Assembly (NCBI RefSeq): GCF_022807975.1
Contig: NZ_CP094358.1
Coordinates: forward strand, 124,001 to 188,000
Reading direction: 5' to 3'
Length of the DNA: 64,000 nucleotides
Source: Abyssalbus ytuae
GTDB lineage: Bacteria; Bacteroidota; Bacteroidia; Flavobacteriales; Flavobacteriaceae
Shown here: positions 38,201-47,200 of the stretch, one piece after another
How the letters are laid out: every line of letters starts with the position of its first letter
Numbering within the stretch: position 1 is the first letter of the stretch
Translations under genes and position numbers: made by a program
Notes under the pieces: model-generated
Told to the model about the DNA's origin: nothing
What the model saw: only the letters and a program-made list of their open reading frames with translations
Database searches by the model: none

Positions 38201-38454
38201 TGGTTGAAGATGCATCTTTTATCAGAGGACGTAATCTAATAATCGGATATAATTTTTCAGAAAGTATATTACAAAAATTTAAACTGGACCAATTAAGAGT
38301 CTATGCTTCACTTCAGAATTTTTTCCTGATTACTGATTATACTGGTTATGACCCTGAAGTTACCACTTACGGAGATGCTTTTGCTCAGGGAATTACTTTC
38401 TTTGATTATCCAAAGGCTAGTACTATAACATTAGGCTTTAATCTTAACTTCTAA
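35284..38454 (+). CDS. SusC-like TonB-dependent outer-membrane transporter (pair 2)
   Basis: Encodes 1056 residues. A long charged N-terminus precedes the hydrophobic export segment (about 25-45); then come a carboxypeptidase-regulatory-like domain (VTGVITDENGIPLMGVSVL), the plug with VVVVGYGSQRKSDLTGSV and VLKDASSTAIYGARGANGVI, and a beta-barrel ending in LNF. It pairs with the SusD gene 4 bases downstream. No glycan-degrading enzyme follows on this strand, so it probably serves the same uronate polymer or a related oligosaccharide; this is inference from the adjacent uxuB-uxuA-pfk genes. Confidence 0.95.
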   Translation: MEKKHSNSKKCSQRHFSYQINLSHFKKIFFLFFVVFSSNILSANPFFSLLPDTVNQPSVTVTGVITDENGIPLMGVSVLEKGTMNGVATDFEGNYSITNLDSDAILVFSYVGFKNQEISVNGQTVINIIMQEDVQALDEVVVVGYGSQRKSDLTGSVSTIGTESLQEMPVTNPEQALAGKAAGVNISTNSGRPGGRTNVRIRGNNSINASNSPLYVVDGVIGAGPINYLNPNDIQSIEVLKDASSTAIYGARGANGVIIITTKRGSKTGGKVSYSTFVSVGTMARKLDVLNSEEFLQVEMNSYNNSEKYDPVGWASGKYENPLNYRNDPLLFDANGNPLYDTDWQEEATRTAIAQNHNLSFTGGNIDNSYGVFLNYANEEGILLRSYLKRYSARLVTDNKIKDWLKIGAGLTFNHVEENRVDGSVGGLTALRMMVETLPIIPVQYADGTYGTNADYPNMEGGENPVNLLLNRTDILKTQTVLGNIFADINIAKGLVFRSSLGVNINNNQESWYSGRELRQLSANSQGEAWIRNWRTNYWQFENYLTYDYSFNENHSINALAGLGWQQYDYYYAFAGSRGFSDDFYQYYNLGVGANPMTPGSDTYKWAINSYFGRINYNLMNKYLFTVTGRLDGSSKFGADQKRAFFPSAAFAWKVSEEDFLKDSKVISNLKFRTSYGETGNSEIDPYESLASLSSNTAILGGERASGVGIGTLPNPDLKWEKTAQFDAGIEMGLFNSRIQLEADVYYKKTTDMLLDAPVPASSGYTSIYTNIGSMENKGLELTLNTTNIQTENFEWSTTFNISFNKNEILALGEANDDIFPGPGFLSDTNILRVGEPVGSFYGLIREGTWGSDEAAEAAVYGLLPGDIKHTDLNNDGQINASDRVILGNGYADGFGALFNTFRYKNIDLTLDIQFKYGNDVLNLSRHSGEDRTGQANSYATVLNGWTPDNQNTMIAQNRPSSAYYTTKIDSRMVEDASFIRGRNLIIGYNFSESILQKFKLDQLRVYASLQNFFLITDYTGYDPEVTTYGDAFAQGITFFDYPKASTITLGFNLNF

Positions 38455-38458
38455 AAAA

Positions 38459-39973
38459 ATGAAAATGAAATCTTTGAAAATAATATCTATAAAAATTTTT
38501 ATTATCAGCTTTTTGTTAATAACAGCAAGTGGATGTTCGGATTTTCTGGACGAAGAAAATAAATCGGATTATACACAGGAGAACTATTTTAAGACTGCCG
38601 AACATGCCGAATCTGCTATAAATACTCTTTATGCAGCTTTGAGATTTGTATCAGACGGTTCAGGTACCTATGGAGAAAGTCCTTTCATGATGCTGGAGTT
38701 TCCTACAGGCCTTTTAAACACAGAAGTTGGACAAAGTCAATACAATAACAACTACCGCAATCTAACAGCAAATGCTGAAGACAATTATGCTTATATATGG
38801 TGGGATAGATCTTATGAAGCTATAGCGAATGCAAATCTGGCTATTGAGAGAATTCCGGCAATTAATATGAACGAAGGAGATAAAAACAAATTTGTAGGAC
38901 AAGCCAAATTTATGAGAGCCTTCCATTATTTTAACCTGGTAAGAATGTTTGGAGATATTCCACTTATTCTTAAGCCGGTAGATGCCTCTTCAGATCAGCT
39001 TTACGCAAGCCGTTCACCACAACAAGATGTTTATGATGCTATCGTGGCCGATTTATTAGATGCCGAAGAATCAGGACTTCCATTTACCGACAGTACAGGA
39101 AGAATAAGCCTTGGAGCTGTTAAAACACTATTGTCCAGTGTTTATTTAACTATGGCAGGTTATCCTTTGCAAGCGGGTGATTCATATTACAAACTGGCTG
39201 CCGATAAAGCAAAAGAAGTAATTGATAGTGACGGATACAGCTTATTCGATGATTACGATAAACTCCACGATAGCAACGTTAAAAATACAGGAGAGTTCAT
39301 TTTTCAAAATCAATATTTAAGTGGAGTATTTAATAGTAGTGTTACTGCATGGCTTTTGCCCAGATCATTAAATATTTCACAATTCTCTGATGAGTTTGGG
39401 TGTATGTATCCCACTATTGCTTTTATAAATGCACATGAGGCCGGCGACAAACGCCTGGAAGAACAGGAATTTTATTATACACAATATCCTTCTATAGAAG
39501 ATCCCAATGAAATGGTTAACTTTAGTGCTACTTATATTTTTAAGCATTTTGATGAAGATGCAGTATTAAGAACCGCTCAAAGCGATCTAAGCTGGACGTT
39601 CTTCAGGTATGCAGAAGTCTTACTCACCTATGCTGAAGCAGGATTTGAAGCGTATGGACCAATTCCGGAAGTTCTGGAAGCAGTAAATCAAATCAGAAGA
39701 AGAGCTGAGCTTACTGAATTTGATGCCAGCGTGACTAGGGAAATAATCTGGAAAGAGCGCTTTTATGAACTTTCTTTTGAAAACAAATACTGGTTTGATA
39801 TGGTTAGAAGACGGAAAGTTTTAAATCTTAATACCGGAAACTTTGAAGACTTTGTCGGGCACCAGTTTACTTATGGTCCCACATTAACCGAAAAATACTT
39901 ATTATTTCCTATTCCTCAAAGAGAGATTAGTAACAATAACAATCTACGTCCTCAAAATACAGGCTGGGATTAA
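38459..39973 (+). CDS. SusD-like outer-membrane glycan-binding lipoprotein (pair 2)
   Basis: Encodes 504 residues. Lipobox ASGC (Cys about residue 26) and the SusD start SDFLDEENKSDYTQENYFKT, followed by FMRAFHYFNLVRMFGDIPLI and the C-terminal EVLLTYAEAGFEAYGP, IRRRAELTEF and ERFYELSFENKYWFDMVRR blocks. It would sit on the partner SusC and bind oligosaccharide. A strong hairpin terminator follows 27 bases after its stop codon. Confidence 0.95.
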   Translation: MKMKSLKIISIKIFIISFLLITASGCSDFLDEENKSDYTQENYFKTAEHAESAINTLYAALRFVSDGSGTYGESPFMMLEFPTGLLNTEVGQSQYNNNYRNLTANAEDNYAYIWWDRSYEAIANANLAIERIPAINMNEGDKNKFVGQAKFMRAFHYFNLVRMFGDIPLILKPVDASSDQLYASRSPQQDVYDAIVADLLDAEESGLPFTDSTGRISLGAVKTLLSSVYLTMAGYPLQAGDSYYKLAADKAKEVIDSDGYSLFDDYDKLHDSNVKNTGEFIFQNQYLSGVFNSSVTAWLLPRSLNISQFSDEFGCMYPTIAFINAHEAGDKRLEEQEFYYTQYPSIEDPNEMVNFSATYIFKHFDEDAVLRTAQSDLSWTFFRYAEVLLTYAEAGFEAYGPIPEVLEAVNQIRRRAELTEFDASVTREIIWKERFYELSFENKYWFDMVRRRKVLNLNTGNFEDFVGHQFTYGPTLTEKYLLFPIPQREISNNNNLRPQNTGWD

Positions 39974-40000
39974 AATAACTTTTTCAACAAATACTATACT

Positions 40001-40040
40001 AAAAAAGAAAACCCCATTTAATTTTGGGGTTTTCTTTTTT
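40001..40040 (+). terminator. Hairpin terminator after the second susD
   Basis: Perfect 16-base arms (40001-40016 and 40025-40040) with GGGG/CCCC at the core and a T-rich 3' end. The following 350 bases up to 40395 contain no gene or structure I recognise. Confidence 0.92.
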
Positions 40041-40395
40041 TAAATATGAATATTCAGGTCATTCGTTAAATGAATTTTATATAACATATTTTAATACTCC
40101 AGTAATTTTATCTTTCATATTTAAAAATATTAAAGACGTAATTTGATCTGAATTTTAATTTCTTCCCCCTCCTAAAATACAACTTACAGAAAATATAATT
40201 TAGGTTATCGATTAATAATCAGTTAAAAATGGTAAGTATGTAAATTTACAACCAAATTGAACATTCATACTATAACTTAACAAATTTGATGTTTTTTATA
40301 ACAAATTAATTATTTATTAAAATCCCCTTATGAAATAGGGAATAATCCCTAGTAATTTGTTTAATTATAAAGGACTTTTGTGTAAATTTTTTAAA

Positions 40396-40821
40396 ATGGT
40401 AAAATTGTTTTTGATAATGGCAGGAATATCTTCAATATTTCTGTTTATTGGCTTATATGTACGAAAATATTACCCGTCAAAAAATAATTCATCAAATGAA
40501 GAATTATACAGTATTTATGAAGAATACCGAAAACTCTGGAAACTATCTTCCCTTTTACCTCACTTTGAAGAAAATGAAGAGGTGAACTCCCAGGATTTGC
40601 TACATACCTCTAACGAATTGACCAACTGGTATTTTAGTGGAGGCTTTAAACTTTTATCTGATAAATCTTCTAAAACTTTTACTTTGATTCAAGATGAATT
40701 AAGAGAAAAAAAATTTCAAACTGTGAAAGAATCTGATTATCATTATCTTAAAAATCTGTTTGGTTTTTTACAATCCGAAATTACATCGGAAATGATAATA
40801 AGAAATAAACAAATGTTCTAA
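40396..40821 (+). CDS. Small membrane-anchored protein of unknown function
   Basis: Encodes 141 residues from MVKLFLIMAG; the frame is open further upstream (TTG at 40357), but the ATG places a single membrane segment (about residues 3-23) right at the N-terminus. The soluble part is helical and charged, with WKLSSLLPHFEEN and LTNWYFSGGFKLLSDKSSKTF segments. I do not recognise the family. The topology suggests a small protein anchored in the inner membrane. It is a lone gene between two strong hairpin terminators. Confidence 0.7.
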   Translation: MVKLFLIMAGISSIFLFIGLYVRKYYPSKNNSSNEELYSIYEEYRKLWKLSSLLPHFEENEEVNSQDLLHTSNELTNWYFSGGFKLLSDKSSKTFTLIQDELREKKFQTVKESDYHYLKNLFGFLQSEITSEMIIRNKQMF

Positions 40822-40860
40822 AAAATAATATCGGGCAAAAATATACTTCACCTCACTCAT

Positions 40861-40906
40861 AGAAATGATAAAAGGCGGGGTTTAAACCCCGCCTTTTATC
40901 ATTTCT
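40861..40906. terminator. 46-base perfect palindrome, bidirectional terminator
   Basis: Arms of 20 bases (40861-40880 and 40887-40906) around TTTAAA, which is itself palindromic, so the whole 46 bases read the same on both strands. GGCGGGG/CCCCGCC at the core with AAAA/TTTT flanks. It lies between the convergent small membrane protein and charged repeat protein genes. Confidence 0.95.
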
Positions 40907-40920
40907 ACAGTTAACTATAA

Positions 40921-41382
40921 TCAATTTTCTTCTTCACTCATCTTTTTCCATTTATCCCTTCTGGACTTAATCTCAGCTTTTTTTGCTGCTTTTTCTTCAT
41001 CACTCATGGAATCCCATTTTTCTTTCATTTTTGCCCTTCTTTCTTTAGCTGTTTTCTTTTCTTCATCCGACATGCTCTCCCATCTTGCTTTTCTTGCTTC
41101 CTGCATTTTTTTCCTTTTTTGTTTCACAGCTTTTTTCTCTTCATCACTCATGGAATTCCATTTTTCTTTCATCTCTTCTTTTCTAGCTATCCTTTTTTCT
41201 TTAAAAGCTTGACGTTCTTCTTCAGACATACTATCCCACTTAGCCTTCATCTTTTCACGACGCTCTTTCACTCTTTCTTTACGATCCTTCTTTACTTCGG
41301 CATCTTCCTGTGCCGAAGCAGCCTGCAAACCAACTAATAAAAATAAGCCCAGGGCTGCTACTAAAATTTTTGATGTTTTCAT
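40921..41382 (-). CDS. Exported, highly charged repeat protein, unknown function
   Basis: Encodes 153 residues. A clear signal peptide (MKTSKILVAALGLFLLVGLQ, cut near ASAQ) is followed by a lysine/glutamate/arginine-rich helical region. Five repeats of about 22-26 residues each start with the pattern K/R-W-x-S-M-S-D/E-E-E-K/R (for example KWDSMSEEERQ, KWNSMSDEEKK, RWESMSDEEKK, KWDSMSDEEKA, KWKKMSEEEN). Almost the whole mature protein should form an extended helix in the periplasm. I do not recognise a described family. It is a single-gene unit. Confidence 0.85.
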   Translation of the reverse strand: MKTSKILVAALGLFLLVGLQAASAQEDAEVKKDRKERVKERREKMKAKWDSMSEEERQAFKEKRIARKEEMKEKWNSMSDEEKKAVKQKRKKMQEARKARWESMSDEEKKTAKERRAKMKEKWDSMSDEEKAAKKAEIKSRRDKWKKMSEEEN

Positions 41383-41618
41383 AGGTTTTAAATTTTATCA
41401 TTTTACAAATTAAGGTAAACCACTTTTATGCCATTTTTTATGAGACTTCAATTTTTAACGAAACTTTTACAAAAAAGGATCTGAAAAAAGTAATGTCAAA
41501 ACTGGTAAGGAATTTCATCTCAATACTTCTATAATTTATACAAAAATAAGTTTTAAGTTATGATTATGGTAGTGTATAGTTTTATTAAATTAAATTTGCA
41601 GCTTTATAAACAATAAAA

Positions 41619-42842
41619 ATGAAATTGCACAGAAATTTAGTATTTGCTGTTATTGACGGATTACACCTTATTTTTAATGAAAATGAATATGCCGATAAGG
41701 TTGTAGAAAAGTTATTAAAACGTGATAAACGCTGGGGGGCCAGGGACCGCGGTTTCATTGCTGAAACCATATATGAAATTGTACGTTGGAAAAGATTATA
41801 TGCAGAAATAGCTGAAGTAAAACCTCCTTTTGACAGAGATAACCTCTGGAGAATTTTTGCTGTGTGGGCTGTAATGAGAGGCATCAGGTTACCCGACTGG
41901 AAATATTTTGAAGAAACTCCGGTAAGACGTATTAAAGGCAAATTTGATGAACTTTCTAAAATAAGAAAATATAGAGAATCAATACCTGACTGGTTAGACG
42001 AACTGGGGGAAAAAGAATTAGGAAAAGAGCTTTGGACTAAAGAAATTAATGCTTTAAACCAACAAGCCGAAGTAATTTTGCGTGCCAATACATTAAAAAT
42101 TTCTAAAGAAAAACTCCATGATATCCTATTGGATTCCGGAATAAAATCAGATTTTATTAAGAATCATCCCTCTGCTCTCAAATTAAGGGAAAGGGGTAAT
42201 ATTTTTACCACAGAAGCTTTTAAAAACGGGTTATTTGAAGTTCAGGACGCTTCTTCTCAATTGGTAGCAACATTTTTAGATGTTCAACCCGGAATGCGGG
42301 TTGCCGATGCATGTGCAGGTGCAGGAGGTAAAACTTTACACCTTGCCTCCCTTATGGAAAACAAAGGGCAAATTATAGCAATGGACATCTATCAAAATAA
42401 ATTAAACGAACTTAAAAGAAGAGCCAAAAGAAATGGTGCGCATAATATAGAAACCCGGCTCATTGATTCATCAAAAATCATAAAAAAACTTCAGGGTAAA
42501 ATGGACAGAGTTCTCATTGATGCTCCCTGTACCGGTGTGGGGGTTTTACGTAGAAACCCAGATGCTAAATGGAAATTGCAACCTGAATTTGTGGAAGAAA
42601 TTAAAAAAACCCAAAGCCAGATTTTAAATGATTATTCAAAAATGTTAAAGCCTGGTGGGAAAATGGTCTATGCAACCTGTTCAATCTTACCTTCCGAAAA
42701 TCAGTTGCAGGTAGAAAATTTTTTAAAATCCGAATCAGGTAAACAATTTAAATTGTTAAAAGAGAAAAAAATATTATCACATAAAACAGGGTTTGACGGT
42801 TTTTATATGGCTTTAATTGAAAAAATAACAGAAGGAAAATGA
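41619..42842 (+). CDS. rsmB: RsmB-type rRNA (cytosine-C5) methyltransferase
   Basis: Encodes 407 residues of the NOL1/NOP2/Sun family: an N-terminal NusB-like helical part, then the SAM-binding domain with VADACAGAGGKTLHLASL. Two active-site cysteines are visible, Cys304 in DAPCTGVGVLRRNPDAKW and Cys354 in YATCSILPSENQ. Relatives methylate C967 of 16S rRNA (E. coli numbering) with S-adenosylmethionine. A TAAATTTG promoter-like element lies at 41591-41598, 20 bases before the start. The stop codon overlaps the start of the next gene by 4 bases. RsmB versus a paralogue such as RsmF is not fully separable by eye. Confidence 0.88.
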   Translation: MKLHRNLVFAVIDGLHLIFNENEYADKVVEKLLKRDKRWGARDRGFIAETIYEIVRWKRLYAEIAEVKPPFDRDNLWRIFAVWAVMRGIRLPDWKYFEETPVRRIKGKFDELSKIRKYRESIPDWLDELGEKELGKELWTKEINALNQQAEVILRANTLKISKEKLHDILLDSGIKSDFIKNHPSALKLRERGNIFTTEAFKNGLFEVQDASSQLVATFLDVQPGMRVADACAGAGGKTLHLASLMENKGQIIAMDIYQNKLNELKRRAKRNGAHNIETRLIDSSKIIKKLQGKMDRVLIDAPCTGVGVLRRNPDAKWKLQPEFVEEIKKTQSQILNDYSKMLKPGGKMVYATCSILPSENQLQVENFLKSESGKQFKLLKEKKILSHKTGFDGFYMALIEKITEGK

Positions 42843-43672
42843 AAAAGTCGTCTATCTGGTTTTTGCTATTATTTACCCTGCTTTCATGTAAAACAAACAA
42901 TTCAGGAAACAAAGAAATAATAAATAGTAATATTTCTAATACTATTTCTCACACAGAGGATAAAGGTATCATAGCTCAAGATTCCTCAAGCCCCTTCAAC
43001 ATACCCAAAGCGATCCAAAAATATTATTCCGGATTAACCTTTCCTATGGATAATAAAAAACTCTATGAAGAATTAGCTGCGCATACCATATCAAAACATA
43101 CAAATTTTTTAGGTTATGGAGAAAGGCATAAATATTTATACAATATTGATGAAGATCCCCAAAATGAGAAAAATGTAATTTTAATTTATTCGGGAAACAG
43201 CAGAAATAAAAAAGAATATTCATCAGGAAAAAACCCTCATAAAATTCAAACCTTCAATACAGAACATGTTTACCCTCAATCAAAAATTCAAAATACAGCA
43301 AGAGGAGACCTTCATCATTTAAGAGTTTGCGATCAAAAAATAAATTCACAAAGAAGCAACCATCCTTTCACTGAAGGAAAAGGGGTTTATAAATTAATAA
43401 ATGGCAACAGCTGGTATCCCGGTGATGAATGGAAAGGTGATGTAGCCCGTATGATAATGTATTTAAATTTAAGATACAATGAACCATTTTCCGAAGTAGG
43501 TAATCTTGACTTATTTCTAAAATGGAATGCAGAAGACACAGTATCTGAAATAGAAAAACAACGTAATATGATAATTGAAAAAGTTCAGGGAAACCGTAAT
43601 CCTTTTATTGATAATCCTTATTTAGCAACATTTATTTGGGGAGGAAAAAAAGCAGAAAATAGATGGGAATAA
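42839..43672 (+). CDS. Endonuclease I family lipoprotein
   Basis: Encodes 277 residues. The N-terminus (SSIWFLLLFTLLSC, Cys about residue 17) is a lipoprotein signal. The nuclease domain carries the beta-beta-alpha-metal core typical of endonuclease I/NucM: FNTEHVYPQSK, GDLHHLRVCDQKINSQRSN and RMIMYLNLRY. It would be a surface or periplasmic non-specific DNase/RNase used for nutrient uptake or protection. Its start overlaps the rsmB stop as ATGA, so it is translationally coupled, although the roles look unrelated. Confidence 0.88.
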   Translation: MKKSSIWFLLLFTLLSCKTNNSGNKEIINSNISNTISHTEDKGIIAQDSSSPFNIPKAIQKYYSGLTFPMDNKKLYEELAAHTISKHTNFLGYGERHKYLYNIDEDPQNEKNVILIYSGNSRNKKEYSSGKNPHKIQTFNTEHVYPQSKIQNTARGDLHHLRVCDQKINSQRSNHPFTEGKGVYKLINGNSWYPGDEWKGDVARMIMYLNLRYNEPFSEVGNLDLFLKWNAEDTVSEIEKQRNMIIEKVQGNRNPFIDNPYLATFIWGGKKAENRWE

Positions 43673-43741
43673 CTTTCTGAAAAATTCTTTAATTAGTTTT
43701 TTTATATCACTAACAAAAAATTATGCAGAATCGTTTAAAAT

Positions 43742-43876
43742 TCAAATTGGAAAATTATACAGGTAAGCAATTAATGAAAAAATAACTACTCCAATTACAA
43801 GTATAAGCAAAACCACTAATACTTTATAAATTTTCAACAATTTTTCGTCTGAATAAGAATTTATATTACTTTCCAT
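43742..43876 (-). CDS. 44-residue single-pass membrane protein
   Basis: Reads MESNINSYSDEKLLKIYK, then a hydrophobic segment of about 20 residues (VLVVLLILVIGVVIFSLIAY) and a short LYNFPI tail, ending at TGA. A charged N-terminus followed by a membrane helix, and the absence of other genes in this 560-base gap, make it a plausible real gene. Function unknown; the topology suggests cytoplasmic N-terminus. Confidence 0.6.
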   Translation of the reverse strand: MESNINSYSDEKLLKIYKVLVVLLILVIGVVIFSLIAYLYNFPI

Positions 43877-44147
43877 ATTATAAGGCAATTTGGGTATTAC
43901 ATACATTACAATAACAATGTTAAGAATAAACTTACAAAAAAAATGCGAATATATTAATATGTTTATACGATTTATTTAACAAATAATATATTTTATTTTT
44001 ATTTACGGTTTTACCATATAAATTTTACGCAAATATATTAAATATACTGGATGTCCCCTATTTTAAGACTTAGAATCTTAATACAAATTTTTTCAATACC
44101 TGTTAAATAGCAATCCAAGATATTGTTAATTCATTGTCAATATCTAT

Positions 44148-44181
44148 TTTGAAATTAATTGCTGTTTATTGCTTAAATTTG
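44148..44181 (+). promoter_or_regulatory. Predicted purL promoter
   Basis: TTTG at 44148-44151 and TAAATTTG at 44174-44181 match the Bacteroidota promoter pattern with a 22-base gap. The leader to the purL start would be roughly 45 bases. The rest of the 43877-44234 gap shows nothing recognisable. Confidence 0.5.
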
Positions 44182-44234
44182 CTCTTTCAAAATAAAAACC
44201 CTCCGTTAACAACGGTATAAATAATTTTTCTTTT

Positions 44235-47200
44235 ATGATTCTTTTCTTCGGAAACCCTCAAAGCAAAGTATTTGCTGTACAAACAACAAAAGAGCTTACC
44301 ACTGAAGACATCAGAAAATTAAACTGGTTGTTTGCCAGCCCTGAAGTAGACTCAGGCCACATGCAACAAATAAAACAAGCATCTATTGATGCTTTTTTTG
44401 TTGGTCCGCGAGCAGCAATGATCACACCGTGGAGTACCAATGCAGTAGAAATAACTCAAAATATGGGTGTTGATGGTGTCACCCGAATCGAAGAATTCTA
44501 TTCGGTGGATAGAGATTTTGTTGATTACGACCCCATGTTATCACAAAAATATAAAGAACTTACCCAAAATATTTATACCATAGATATTCAGCCGGAACCT
44601 ATTATCAAAATTGAAGACATTGAAACCTATAACCAACAGGAAGGTTTATCACTTAGCAAAGAAGAAGTTAATTATTTAAATGAATTAAGTAAAAAACTGG
44701 GAAGAAAACTAACCGATTCCGAGGTATATGGTTTTGCCCAAATAAATTCCGAACATTGTCGTCATAAAATATTTAACGGTACATTCATAATCGATGGAAA
44801 AGAAAAGCCTGTTTCTCTTTTCAAACTAATCAAAAAAACATCCGAAGAAAATCCTAACGAAATAGTATCGGCCTATAAAGATAATGTCGCGTTTATAGAA
44901 GGACCAAAAATTAAGCAATTTGCTCCTAAAAGTGCCGATAAGCCTGATTTTTATGAAAAAAAAGATTTTGAAAGCGTAATATCATTAAAAGCTGAAACCC
45001 ATAATTTCCCCACCACTGTTGAACCTTTTAACGGGGCTGCAACAGGATCGGGTGGAGAAATTCGTGACAGGCTTGCAGGAGGTAAAGGCTCTTTACCCCT
45101 GGCCGGAACAGCAGTTTACATGACTTCTTATTCCCGATTGGAAGAAAACCGTCCATGGGAAAAAGCAATGAAAGAAAGAAATTGGTTATACCAAACCCCT
45201 GTGGAAATTCTAATTAAGGCATCTAACGGAGCTTCTGATTTTGGTAATAAATTCGGGCAACCACTTATTGCCGGTTCTTTACTAACTTTTGAACATGAAG
45301 AAAATGCAAGAAAATTAGGTTTTGACAAAGTAATTATGCTTGCAGGCGGAATTGGCTATGGTAAAAAAGATCAGTCAAAAAAAGATGTACCTGAAAAAGG
45401 AGATAAAATTGTAATTCTCGGTGGAGAAAACTACCGTATTGGTATGGGAGGTGCAGCCGTGTCTTCAGCCGATACAGGCGAATTTAATTCAGGTATAGAA
45501 CTGAATGCCGTACAACGTTCTAACCCTGAAATGCAAAAACGTGCTGCCAATGCAATTAGAGGTTTGGTAGAAAGTGATAATAATACTATTGTTTCAATCC
45601 ATGACCATGGCGCCGGCGGACATTTAAACTGTTTGTCTGAACTTGTGGAGGAAACAGGAGGCAAAATAGATCTCGACAAACTCCCGGTGGGTGACCCTAC
45701 CCTTTCTGATAAAGAGATTATCGGTAATGAATCCCAGGAACGTATGGGATTGGTAATAGGTAAAAATGATATTGATACCCTCAAGCGTATTGCCAACAGG
45801 GAAAGATCTCCCATGTATGAAATAGGTGAAGTAACCGGCGATAACAGGTTTATTTTCCAGTCAGGTACAAAAGGTACCAAACCTATGGATTTAGCTTTAT
45901 CTGATATGTTTGGAAGTTCACCTAAAACTTACATGAAGGATGTGGTTGTAAATAGAAATTATAGTGATCTATCCGTTCATATACAAAGCTTGGATGAATA
46001 TGTGGAACAGGTTTTACAACTCGAAGCAGTTGCCTGTAAAGACTGGCTAACAAATAAAGTAGACCGGTGTGTGGGAGGAAGAGTAGCCAAACAACAATGT
46101 GCGGGTCCCTTACAACTTCCACTAAATAATGTTGGTGTAATGGCCCTTGATTTTGAAGGAAAAGAAGGTATTGCAACTTCTATCGGGCATTCTCCTGTGA
46201 GTGCACTTATTAATGCCGAAGCAGGAAGTAAAAACTCTATTGCCGAAGCACTCACTAATATTATTTGGGCGCCTTTAAAAGACGGATTAAAAAGTGTATC
46301 GCTCTCTGCCAACTGGATGTGGCCCTGCCGAAATGAAGGGGAAGATGCAAGATTGTATGAAGCGGTTCAGGCCTGCTCTGATTTCGCCATCGAATTGGGA
46401 ATAAATATTCCAACGGGTAAAGACTCATTATCTATGAAGCAAAAATACCCGGATGAAGAAGTTATTGCCCCGGGTACCGTTATCATTTCTGCAGCAGCAA
46501 ATTGTAATGATATTACTAAAATTATCGAACCCGTTTTTAAACAAAACGGCGGAAGCATATATTATATTAATATGTCAGGCGATGATTTTAAACTTGGAGG
46601 GTCCTCGTTTGCACAAATAAGAAACAGGGTGGGAAATGAAACTCCAACCATAAAAGAAGCACAACAATTTAAAACTATTTTCAATACGATCCAGCAATTA
46701 ATAAAAGAAGAAAAAATCACCTCCGGTCACGATGTTGCCAGTGGCGGACTGATTACTACCTTACTGGAAATGTGCTTTGCCGAAAAAAATACGGGAGCCG
46801 GAATTAGTTTTAAAGATTTTGATGAAAAAAATTTAATTAAAATACTTTTTGCCGAAAATGCCGGGTTAGTTTTCCAGGGAGATGCAGCAGCGGAAGAAAT
46901 ATTGAAAAACAAGAATATAGATTTCCATAAAATAGGCGAAGTAGAAAATACAGGTGTTTTATCCGTTGACGGCCATTTGTTTCAAATAGATAAATTGAGA
47001 GATATATGGTACAAAACTTCCTTCCTGCTCGATAAAAAACAAACAAAAAACAATAAAGCGGAGGAGCGATATCAAAATTATAAAAATCAGCCTTTAACGT
47101 TTTCATTTCCAAAACATTTTACAGGCAAACTACCTGCTATTTCAACTTCAGGACCAAAACCCAAGGCTGCCATTATACGTGAAAAAGGAAGTAATTCGGA

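Noticed and set aside
40201-40220. TTATCGATTAA-like sequence as a third LacI operator
   Set aside because: It lacks the GTAATCGATTAC core and is not in front of a related gene.
45431-45880. 149-codon minus-strand frame inside purL, and similar antisense frames there
   Set aside because: They run opposite a complete, strongly conserved purL and encode compositionally odd sequences with no domain.
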